From: Hyphomicrobiales bacterium
Lineage (GTDB): Bacteria > Pseudomonadota > Alphaproteobacteria > Rhizobiales > Xanthobacteraceae
Direction of reading: 5' to 3'
DNA: 8,370 nucleotides
NCBI GenBank assembly: GCA_016210825.1
Contig: JACQTM010000227.1
Location: 1-8,370, forward strand
Shown: positions 1 through 5,637 of the stretch, piece by piece
How positions within the stretch are numbered: the first letter of the stretch is position 1
Layout: each line of letters starts with the position of its first letter
Made by a program: the position numbers and the translations under genes
Notes under the pieces: model-generated
Databases searched by the model: none
Seen by the model: only the letters and a program-made list of their open reading frames with translations
What the model was told of the DNA's origin: nothing

Positions 1-486
1 CTCGATGACGGCGTGGCGCTCGGCCCGCTGGTGAATGCAGAAGGTCGCAACAAGGTGATCAACCTTGTCGACGATGCCGTGAAGAAAGGCGCCAAAGTGC
101 TCACCGGCGGCAAGGCGCCGGATGGCCCCGGTTTCTTCTATCCGGCGACGGTGCTCACCAACGTGCCGGACTCCGCCGCGATGCTCAATGACGAGATTTT
201 TGGCCCGGTCGCCTCGATACAGACCTTCAAGTCGGAAGATGAGGCGATCAGGCGTGCGAACGACACCGAATATGGTCTCATGGCCTATCTGTATACCAAG
301 GATGTGGGCCGCGGCATGCGCGTATCGGAAAAGCTAGACTTCGGAATGATCGGACTCAATCGCGGACTTGTCTCCGATCCGGCCGCGCCGTTCGGCGGCA
401 TGAAGCAAAGCGGCATCGGCCGCGAGGGCGCGCACGAGGGGCTGATGGAGTTTCTTGAGACGCAGTACGTATCGCTGAATTGGTGA
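1..486 (+). CDS. gabD: NAD(P)-dependent succinate-semialdehyde dehydrogenase, C-terminal part (5' end outside window)
   Basis: This is the last 161 codons of an aldehyde dehydrogenase superfamily enzyme; the frame is open to the left edge, so the start and the catalytic Cys and Glu lie outside the window. Visible family hallmarks are the ALGPLVN segment, the GFFYPATVL strand, the NDEIFGPVA motif and the C-terminal block PAAPFGGMKQSGIGREG followed by a short tail ending in Trp. The last block, with its bulky-free APFGG and the REG turn, fits the succinate-semialdehyde (GabD-type) branch, which oxidises succinate semialdehyde to succinate in the cytosol. Related semialdehydes cannot be excluded without the active site. 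It lies upstream of a 2-oxo acid dehydrogenase E2 gene on the same strand, 185 bases away, with a palindromic repeat between. The two genes may form one operon with E1 genes further left, but that is inference. Confidence 0.85.
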   Translation, partial: LDDGVALGPLVNAEGRNKVINLVDDAVKKGAKVLTGGKAPDGPGFFYPATVLTNVPDSAAMLNDEIFGPVASIQTFKSEDEAIRRANDTEYGLMAYLYTKDVGRGMRVSEKLDFGMIGLNRGLVSDPAAPFGGMKQSGIGREGAHEGLMEFLETQYVSLNW

Positions 487-496
487 GTCATGCAAT

Positions 497-632
497 GACT
501 GTCGTCCCGGCCGAGCGAGTGAAGCTCGCGCGAGCCGTGACCCATAACCACCGCCCTTTCAATGAGGCATTGTCCGAGCAAATCCGACGAATCTCATGGT
601 TATGGGTCCCCGCCTACGCGGGGACGACGGTC
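497..632. repeat. Intergenic palindromic repeat element (REP/MITE-like), 136 bp
   Basis: A composite inverted repeat fills most of the gap between the aldehyde dehydrogenase and E2 genes. The outer ends are 497-508 (GACTGTCGTCCC) and 621-632 (GGGACGACGGTC), which pair at 11 of 12 positions. A second, inner pair is perfect: GACCCATAACCA at 539-550 and TGGTTATGGGTC at 597-608. The right arm also folds on itself: GTCCCCGC (606-613) and GCGGGGAC (618-625) form a perfect 8-bp stem with a four-base loop. The left arm has a weaker 5-bp hairpin (515-519 with 525-529). There is no transposase and no credible reading frame, so it is a non-autonomous element. I associate this end sequence with repeats scattered between genes in Bradyrhizobium-like genomes. 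In an operon it could form an mRNA hairpin that stops or stabilises transcripts. Confidence 0.8.
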
Positions 633-659
633 GGTAATATTCCAGCAATTGGCGCAAAC

Positions 660-663
660 GAGG
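660..663 (+). promoter_or_regulatory. Ribosome binding site of the E2 gene
   Basis: GAGG lies 8 bases before the ATG at 672. It falls 28 bases beyond the end of the intergenic palindromic repeat, so the repeat has left the translation start intact. Confidence 0.55.
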
Positions 664-671
664 GCCGCTGA

Positions 672-2030
672 ATGGACGTTCTGATGCCGCAGCTTGGCGA
701 AACCGTCGCCGAGGGCAAGATCAGCACCTGGTTCAAGCAGGTCGGCGATACCGTCAAGCCGGGCGACAATCTGTTCGAGATCGAGACCGACAAGGTGTCG
801 ATGGAAGTGCCGGCCACGACTGCGGGTGTCATCGCGGAAATCCGCGTGAGGAAGGGCGAGATTGCGCCAGTTGGCGCGATCGTCGCGGTGATCGTGGGCG
901 AAGGCGGCGCGGCGGCCGTGAGTGCGACTGTGGCACGTAGCGATGCCTCTCCTCCAATCATTCCCGCGAGAGCGGGAATCCAGAGCCCGGCTGCCCTGAG
1001 TTCCCGCTTGCGCGGGGACGAGCGGCGGAATGAGCCTGCGCCACCTGTGCGTCGCTCGCCTGCCGGTCCGCTCGATCCATTTCATGAGGTGCGCACACCG
1101 GAACGCAACTTCGGCGCGGCGCGATTACCGGGTGGCGTCGCGGTGACGCCGCTAGCGCGGCGCATCGCCGGCGAGGGCGGAATCGATCTTTCCACGATCA
1201 AAGGCTCAGGTCCGCATGGGCGTATCGTTGCGCGCGACGTGGAGACGGCAACGCCACGCATACAAATTACCCCGCCCGCCGCGGGACGCTCCGCGAGCCA
1301 TATCATGGCGCTCTATCGCGGCACGCCGTTCGAGGAGATCCCCCTCGACGCCATGCGTCGCACCATCGCCTCGCGCCTGATCGAGGCAAAACAGACCGTT
1401 CCGCATTTCTATCTGACGCTCGACGCCGTTATCGATGATCTTTTGAAAGTACGCGAGGAAGCAAATGCTGTTTCGCCCAAGGACAAGGACGGCGGTCCGG
1501 CCTTCAAGCTTTCGGTCAACGATTTCGTCATCAAGGCGCTGGCACTAGCGCTGCAACGCGTGCCGCAGGCCAACGTGGTGTGGGCGGAGGACCGAGTCCT
1601 TCGCTTTGGTCAATCGGACATCGGTGTCGCAGTCGCGATCGACGGCGGGCTGATCACGCCGGTGATCCGCAAGGCTGAGAGTAAGTCGCTCGGCACAATC
1701 TCCACGGAAATGCGCGATCTCGCGAGCCGCGCACGGGCGCGCAAGCTGATGCCGGAAGACTATCAAGGGGGGTCGAGCGCGATCTCCAATCTCGGCATGT
1801 ACGGAATCCGGGAATTCGCCGCCATTATCAATCCGCCGCACGCGACCATCCTCGCGGTCGGCGCGGCGCAGCGATGTCCGATTGAGGCGGCGGACGGCGG
1901 CGTTGCATTCGCCACGCAGATGACGCTGACGCTCTCCTGCGATCACCGTGTTGTCGATGGCGCCGTCGGGGCGCAATTGCTCGCCGCCTGCAAGGGTTTT
2001 ATCGAACAGCCGGTGACGATGCTGGTCTAG
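672..2030 (+). CDS. 2-oxo acid dehydrogenase complex, dihydrolipoamide acyltransferase (E2) component
   Basis: E2 forms the cytosolic core of a 2-oxo acid dehydrogenase complex; it takes the acyl group from E1 on a swinging lipoyl arm and passes it to CoA. Domains of the 452-residue protein: an N-terminal lipoyl domain (about 1-76) with lipoyl-lysine K41 in ETDKVSMEV; a linker (about 77-155); an E1/E3-binding domain (about 157-191, from VTPLARRIA to GRIVARDVE); and a catalytic domain (about 218-452) with SNLGMYGI and the active-site motif DHRVVDG (H425, D429). The ATG at 672 is preceded by GAGG (660-663) with an 8-base gap, and the lipoyl domain begins at once. The lipoyl domain resembles SucB/AcoC types, whereas the catalytic domain (AMRRTIASRLIEAKQTVPHF) resembles alphaproteobacterial pyruvate dehydrogenase E2. 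The substrate (pyruvate, acetoin or another 2-oxo acid) is therefore open. Linker residues about 96-117 are encoded by a palindromic repeat. Confidence 0.93.
   Translation: MDVLMPQLGETVAEGKISTWFKQVGDTVKPGDNLFEIETDKVSMEVPATTAGVIAEIRVRKGEIAPVGAIVAVIVGEGGAAAVSATVARSDASPPIIPARAGIQSPAALSSRLRGDERRNEPAPPVRRSPAGPLDPFHEVRTPERNFGAARLPGGVAVTPLARRIAGEGGIDLSTIKGSGPHGRIVARDVETATPRIQITPPAAGRSASHIMALYRGTPFEEIPLDAMRRTIASRLIEAKQTVPHFYLTLDAVIDDLLKVREEANAVSPKDKDGGPAFKLSVNDFVIKALALALQRVPQANVVWAEDRVLRFGQSDIGVAVAIDGGLITPVIRKAESKSLGTISTEMRDLASRARARKLMPEDYQGGSSAISNLGMYGIREFAAIINPPHATILAVGAAQRCPIEAADGGVAFATQMTLTLSCDHRVVDGAVGAQLLAACKGFIEQPVTMLV
958..1021. repeat. Palindromic repeat element inserted in frame in the E2 linker
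   Basis: Two back-to-back hairpins lie inside the E2 coding sequence. The first is perfect: ATTCCCGC (960-967), loop GAGA, GCGGGAAT (972-979). The second is GTTCCCGC (1000-1007), a four-base loop, and GCGGGGAC (1012-1019), with one G-U pair. The two 25-base arms (958-982 and 997-1021) are also imperfect inverted copies of each other, matching at 19 of 25 positions, which is the architecture of a REP-type pair. The translated product includes IIPARAGIQ and SRLRGDE, peptides I recognise from spurious frames through this kind of repeat in many proteobacteria. Here they sit in a genuine gene, and the frame continues through. GCGGGGACGA is shared with the right end of the intergenic repeat at 497-632. 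The true insertion borders may be somewhat wider than given. Confidence 0.78.
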
Positions 2031-2056
2031 CCGCGCGAATACTGCGACCCGGCTAG
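2027..2056. other. Small inverted repeat across convergent stop codons
   Basis: CTAGCC (2027-2032) and GGCTAG (2051-2056) are perfect inverted copies separated by 18 bases. They contain the TAG stop of the E2 gene (2028-2030) and the TAG stop of the convergent methyltransferase gene (2053-2055 read on the minus strand). The stem is short, the loop is long and no T-run follows, so calling it a bidirectional terminator would be speculative. Confidence 0.3.
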
Positions 2057-2661
2057 GGCAGGACCATTAAAATCGGAACCACGCCCGTTTCCTGCAACGT
2101 CTCAAGCAGCTCGGCCACCGGAACGGCAATCAGAAACATGAGTGCATCGGCGAACGTCATCAACACCCCGGGCGGGCGGATCATGAGTGTCGAGTTATCC
2201 CGCCAAAGGGATAGCCTCGGTAGGAAGCGCGGCACCTTTGTCATGTAGTCGCGGTAGCTCTTGCCGTGGGTGTGCGACAACAGTCGCTCTTCTTGTAGAA
2301 CGACAAAATAAAAGACGATCCAGGCGATCGCCCCGAATATCAGCGCCATTACGATGGTGCCCATTTGCGCGCCCATTCCGGCGGCGCCGAGCGATGAGAA
2401 AAAATAAAGCGGGTTGCGTGTGATCGAATAGGGTCCGATCGTCACCAACTCAGTGTTCTTGCGCCCGCTGATGTAGAGTGATGACCAGGTACGGCCCATG
2501 ATGCAGATAACAATGAACACGATGCCGACCCATTCGATCAGCTCGTGCATTTTTCCACCACTCGGAGTGATAGACGCCGTTACGGCGGCGAGTGCAACGC
2601 CGACCATAATTGCAAGAAAAAATACGAACTTACGGGCTTTTTGAACGGAACCGATATTCAT
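2053..2661 (-). CDS. Isoprenylcysteine carboxylmethyltransferase-family membrane methyltransferase
   Basis: A 202-residue integral membrane protein. Likely membrane segments are about residues 11-30, 41-57, 86-101, 102-123 and 168-188. The family signature is GPYSITRNPLYF (76-87), followed by the glutamate pair E124-E125 and the tail motif YRDYM (136-140) plus VPRFLP (143-148); these build the S-adenosylmethionine pocket in ICMT and PEMT-like enzymes. In eukaryotes ICMT methylates prenylated protein C-termini; bacteria lack that substrate, and the substrate of such bacterial homologues is generally unknown. The roughly 50 residues after VPRFLP, including an extra hydrophobic segment, extend beyond the usual core. 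The ATG at 2661 has no strong Shine-Dalgarno sequence. The gene converges on the E2 gene with 22 bases between the stop codons. The next gene upstream on this strand ends 116 bases away, so co-transcription is possible but not shown. Confidence 0.83.
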   Translation of the reverse strand: MNIGSVQKARKFVFFLAIMVGVALAAVTASITPSGGKMHELIEWVGIVFIVICIMGRTWSSLYISGRKNTELVTIGPYSITRNPLYFFSSLGAAGMGAQMGTIVMALIFGAIAWIVFYFVVLQEERLLSHTHGKSYRDYMTKVPRFLPRLSLWRDNSTLMIRPPGVLMTFADALMFLIAVPVAELLETLQETGVVPILMVLP

Positions 2662-2777
2662 GGGTGTCTTATGCTGTAAAGAACGGTCGACGCTTCCGGC
2701 ATTCGCGCAAGTGCTCTAGGCGATATGCCGCCCAGCCACAAGCCTTGCCGTCCAAGCAATCCGGCTACAGCGTGTGA

Positions 2778-3692
2778 TTATTCGGCCGCATGCCTTTTCG
2801 CGCCGCTAGGCGAAATGCCATTCAGCTCGGCAACAAAATCGGCAAGCGTTGGCACATATAGGTCTCCGCGGCCCGCGGCTTCCGCGAGCGCATAATAATT
2901 CTTCACGGCATTTCCCATCGGATTGGCAACACTGCCGGCTTCAGCCATGGCCGCGAGATATTTCATGTCCTTGTGCGAGTTCTTGATCGTGAATTTATGT
3001 GCCTCTTCACGGTTAAGCACCCAGGCGAAGAAGGTTTGATACATCCCGCAATCGAAGCGGCTGCCACGCATCACGGCGTGGACAGCTTGTGGCGTCAGTC
3101 CGTTCTTGCGCGCGACCGCGAGCAGTTCGGCATAGAGCGCGCCATAGCCCATGGAGAGAAAATTCATCAACAGCTTGAGTTTATGCCCATCGCCAGTATC
3201 GCCGACGCGCACCGCCTTCGCCGCCCAGGCGCCGATGGCCTTTTCAATGCGCGGCCATACCTCCGCATCGCTACCGACCATGGCCGACAGCTTGCCCTCC
3301 TCAGCCTGCTGCGGCGTCCCGCCGAGTGGCGCATCGCAATAAGCGACGCCAAGTGGCTTCAATTCCGTCGCAAGCACGATCGTAGAATTCGGATCAGACG
3401 TCGAACAATCGACGATAATGAGATTCTTATGCGCGCCGGATTTCAAGCTATTTACGCCGCGAACCAAAGCCTCTACCTCCGTGGAACCAGTCACGCAAAG
3501 AAAGACGATGTCGGAATTCTTCGCCACCTCTTCCGCGGTCTTGGCCTCCTTGGCGCCGCACTTCACCAGGTCATCGACCGGCGCGCGATTGCGATGGCCG
3601 AGAACAGTCAGCGGGTAACCTTTCTCGACGAGATTCTTCGCCATGCCGTGGCCCATGAGGCCGACACCGATGAAGCCAATGCGTTCTGTCAC
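2778..3692 (-). CDS. Beta-hydroxyacid dehydrogenase, 3-hydroxyisobutyrate dehydrogenase family
   Basis: A 304-residue cytosolic NAD(P)-dependent oxidoreductase of normal family length, expected to oxidise a 3-hydroxy acid (or reduce the matching semialdehyde). The N-terminal Rossmann fold opens with IGFIGVGLMGHGMAKNL (residues 5-21). The segment DCSTSDP (95-101) is the usual beta-strand after the cofactor site. The catalytic lysine is K173 in GDGHKLKLLMN (167-177), followed by the all-alpha C-terminal domain. The substrate-binding motif is unusual: DAPLGGTPQQAEEG (120-133) stands where the family typically has DAPVSGG, so the Ser is replaced by Gly124 and the second Gly by Thr126. The real substrate may differ from 3-hydroxyisobutyrate, tartronate semialdehyde or threonate. 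The start is GTG at 3692, fixed by AAGGAG six bases upstream. It is divergent from the 2-hydroxyacid dehydrogenase at 3934. Confidence 0.88.
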   Translation of the reverse strand: MTERIGFIGVGLMGHGMAKNLVEKGYPLTVLGHRNRAPVDDLVKCGAKEAKTAEEVAKNSDIVFLCVTGSTEVEALVRGVNSLKSGAHKNLIIVDCSTSDPNSTIVLATELKPLGVAYCDAPLGGTPQQAEEGKLSAMVGSDAEVWPRIEKAIGAWAAKAVRVGDTGDGHKLKLLMNFLSMGYGALYAELLAVARKNGLTPQAVHAVMRGSRFDCGMYQTFFAWVLNREEAHKFTIKNSHKDMKYLAAMAEAGSVANPMGNAVKNYYALAEAAGRGDLYVPTLADFVAELNGISPSGAKRHAAE

Positions 3693-3698
3693 GAGTTA

Positions 3699-3704
3699 CT
3701 CCTT
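3699..3704 (-). promoter_or_regulatory. Strong Shine-Dalgarno sequence deciding a GTG start
   Basis: Read on the minus strand this is AAGGAG, six bases before the GTG at 3692. It supports GTG as the true start, which places the Rossmann motif at the expected distance from the N-terminus. Confidence 0.8.
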
Positions 3705-3921
3705 CACCGCGCCGGTCCGAAACGCCGGCTGCCCATATTTTTTTGCAAGTTAGTTGTATTGTCGGCCCGCGACCTACTGGCGATCATCTTTCAGCAGCGA
3801 GTATGAAATCAAGGCCAAATAAGCGCGGCGTCAGAGCATCGACCCATTGACTTGACCGCATTTGATCCGACAGGGTCCTGCACTTTTTCTCAGAACCGAC
3901 ACGCGCCCAACAAGATCCATG

Positions 3922-3927
3922 AAGGAG
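3922..3927 (+). promoter_or_regulatory. Strong Shine-Dalgarno sequence deciding the 3934 start
   Basis: AAGGAG lies six bases before the ATG at 3934. The same frame is open further upstream, with ATG codons at 3862 and 3919, but neither has such a site, and the added residues look like no known dehydrogenase N-terminus. Confidence 0.8.
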
Positions 3928-3933
3928 AACGGA

Positions 3934-4920
3934 ATGGCCGCAGACAAGCCCGAGGTATTGCTAATCGGAGCAACTAAACCGGTCATGGTCGAGGGCCTCT
4001 CCCCCGTCGTCACCTTGCACAAACTGGCCGAAGCTAAGGATCAAGAGGCGTTTCTTGCGCAGATTGCGCCGCGCGTGCGCGGGATCGCGATCGCCTATAC
4101 GTCCAATCGAATTGACGGTCCTTTCATGTCGCGCCTTCCCAAGCTTGAAATCGTCGCAAGCTTCGGCGTTGGTTACGATCATATCGATGCCCGATGGGCC
4201 GGCGAGCACGGCATCATCGTCACCAACACGCCCGACGTTCTCAACGAGGAGGTCGCCGACACGGCGCTGGGCCTGCTGCTCTGCACGGTGCGCGAGCTAC
4301 CGCAATCCGAGCGCTATCTGCGCGCTGGAAAATGGCCGGAGATAGCCTATCCCCTAACCAAGGCGACATTACGCGACCGCACTGTCGGCGTCGTAGGCAT
4401 GGGGCGCATCGGCCGGGCCATCGCGCGCCGGCTTGAAGCTTTCGGCGTACCGGTGGTCTATCACTCGCGCAATCCGCAGCCGGGCGTGAACTACAAGCAT
4501 TATCCGAATCTGGTGGAGATGGCGCGCGATGTCGATATTCTCCTGGCGATCCTGCCGGGTGGCGCCAGTACGAAGAACCTAATCAATGCGCAAGTACTTG
4601 ACGCGCTCGGCCCCGACGGCATCTTCATCAACATGGCGCGCGGATCGGTGGTGGACGAACCGGCGTTGATCAAGGCGCTGCAGGAAAAACGGATCATGGC
4701 CGCGGGTCTCGATGTTTTCGCGAACGAACCGAACGTCCCGAAGGAGCTGATCGCGATGGAAAATGTAGTGCTATTTCCCCATGTCGGTTCGGGGTCGGTT
4801 CATACCCGCCGCGCCATGGATCAGCTCGTGGTGGACAATATTTTGGCATGGTTTGCCGGTAAACCGCCGCTGACGCCTGTGCCGGAGACGCCGTATCCGC
4901 CTAAACAAAGGGCCAGCTGA
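3934..4920 (+). CDS. D-isomer-specific 2-hydroxyacid dehydrogenase (glyoxylate/hydroxypyruvate reductase type)
   Basis: A 328-residue cytosolic enzyme that interconverts a 2-keto acid and a D-2-hydroxy acid, most likely reducing glyoxylate or hydroxypyruvate. The substrate domain contains ASFGVGYDHID (75-85). The nucleotide-binding motif is GMGRIG (155-160). The catalytic set is present: R236 in NMARGSVVDE, E265 in NEPNVP and H283 in FPHVGSGS. The second cofactor strand ends in YHSRNP (176-181). A Ser-Arg pair there commonly goes with NADP(H) preference, so NADPH is inferred. The start follows the Shine-Dalgarno site at 3922-3927. The gene is divergent from a beta-hydroxyacid dehydrogenase and is followed 12 bases downstream by a secreted Inh-domain protein on the same strand. 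Exact substrate and symbol (ghrB-like) cannot be settled from sequence alone. Confidence 0.92.
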   Translation: MAADKPEVLLIGATKPVMVEGLSPVVTLHKLAEAKDQEAFLAQIAPRVRGIAIAYTSNRIDGPFMSRLPKLEIVASFGVGYDHIDARWAGEHGIIVTNTPDVLNEEVADTALGLLLCTVRELPQSERYLRAGKWPEIAYPLTKATLRDRTVGVVGMGRIGRAIARRLEAFGVPVVYHSRNPQPGVNYKHYPNLVEMARDVDILLAILPGGASTKNLINAQVLDALGPDGIFINMARGSVVDEPALIKALQEKRIMAAGLDVFANEPNVPKELIAMENVVLFPHVGSGSVHTRRAMDQLVVDNILAWFAGKPPLTPVPETPYPPKQRAS

Positions 4921-4932
4921 AGCGATCGTCAT

Positions 4933-5631
4933 ATGGATCGAAAGAGCAACCGAAGCGGTTTTGTGCTGCTTACCGTATTAACGGTCATTGCAGCGAATGA
5001 CGCGCGGACACAGACAGCGGTTACGGATCAAATTAAAGCCGTGGCTGGTACCTGGGAACTCTCGACCGCCGATCGCGAAAAAAATTGTATTGCGCATTTG
5101 AAATCCGATTCCGTACCGGGCGGTGCCAAGCTCGAACTCGATGTCGCTTGCACGACCGTATTTCCAGCCCTCAAAGAGGCCGCGCAATGGTCGATCGCAG
5201 ACGAGGTGCTCCGTCTGCTCGATTCCAAGGGCAAGCCGCTCTTGACGTTGACTGAGGTGGAAAGCGGAATCTATGAAGGCGAGAGGCCCGGCGAGGGGCT
5301 CTATTTCCTGCAGAACATCGCCGCCGTGGGCCAGGCGGAGCGCAAGCCCAATCAGCTCATCGGCGACTGGACATTCGTGCGCGAGGGCAAGGCGATCTGC
5401 GTCGTGACCCTGGCCATGACCAAGGCCAGCGATGACAAGTTCGCATTGAAGGTCAAGCCGGGATGCGATGGGATCGCTGCCGGTTTCGGTCTTGCCGCCT
5501 GGCGTATGGATCGCGGCGAACTCGTGCTGATATCGGCTCGTGCCGAAGAATGGCGTTTCGAGGAAACCGAGCCGTTGTCGTGGCAACGCATCCCCAACAA
5601 TGTCGATGCGGTTCAACTGGTACGGAAGTAG
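4933..5631 (+). CDS. Secreted protein with two tandem AprI/Inh-like protease-inhibitor domains
   Basis: A 232-residue protein with a signal peptide: basic start (K4, R7), hydrophobic core about 10-21, probable cleavage near residues 22-30. It should therefore be periplasmic or outer-membrane associated. Two copies of a beta-barrel domain follow. In copy 1, AGTWELS (38-44) leads to C52, C73 and W86; in copy 2, IGDWTFV (143-149) leads to C156, C178 and W190. Each copy has the W...C...C...W spacing of the Inh family, whose founder (Erwinia Inh, Pseudomonas AprI) blocks serralysin-type metalloproteases. The Cys pair in each copy probably forms a disulfide, consistent with export. Sequence identity between copies is low outside these positions. 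The target is unknown; many such alphaproteobacterial proteins have no proven inhibitor activity. Only 12 bases separate it from the dehydrogenase gene upstream, so it may be read from the same transcript. The Shine-Dalgarno site is weak. Confidence 0.75.
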   Translation: MDRKSNRSGFVLLTVLTVIAANDARTQTAVTDQIKAVAGTWELSTADREKNCIAHLKSDSVPGGAKLELDVACTTVFPALKEAAQWSIADEVLRLLDSKGKPLLTLTEVESGIYEGERPGEGLYFLQNIAAVGQAERKPNQLIGDWTFVREGKAICVVTLAMTKASDDKFALKVKPGCDGIAAGFGLAAWRMDRGELVLISARAEEWRFEETEPLSWQRIPNNVDAVQLVRK

Positions 5632-5637
5632 CCGGGC

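Noticed and set aside
480..671. 63-codon plus-strand frame filling the gap between the aldehyde dehydrogenase and E2
   Set aside because: It starts at TTG inside the previous gene and runs through the palindromic repeat; its WVPAYAGTT peptide is a typical repeat translation and not a protein family.
600..1085. 161-codon minus-strand frame over the repeats and the E2 5' end
   Set aside because: It lies opposite a clear gene and its recognisable peptides (PPLVPAQAGTQ and similar) come only from the palindromic repeats.
3711..3744. GCCGG...CCGGC stem (3711-3729) followed by seven T, as an intrinsic terminator
   Set aside because: The stem is only 5 bp with a nine-base loop, the T-run begins eight bases after it, and no plus-strand gene ends upstream.
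2973..3806. 277-codon plus-strand frame antisense to the beta-hydroxyacid dehydrogenase
   Set aside because: The minus-strand gene has full family motifs and a strong ribosome binding site; this frame has no family features and reflects GC-rich antisense codon bias.
3847..3880. TTGACT / TTGACC at 3847-3857 as a -35 box for the 2-hydroxyacid dehydrogenase
   Set aside because: No acceptable -10 hexamer lies 16-18 bases downstream of either candidate, so the match is not distinguishable from chance.
3862..3933. 24-codon N-terminal extension of the 2-hydroxyacid dehydrogenase
   Set aside because: The strong ribosome binding site at 3922-3927 points to ATG 3934, and the extension does not resemble a dehydrogenase N-terminus or a signal peptide.
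4978..5616. 212-codon minus-strand frame antisense to the Inh-domain gene
   Set aside because: The plus-strand frame has a signal peptide and paired Trp/Cys repeats, while this one has no organised features.
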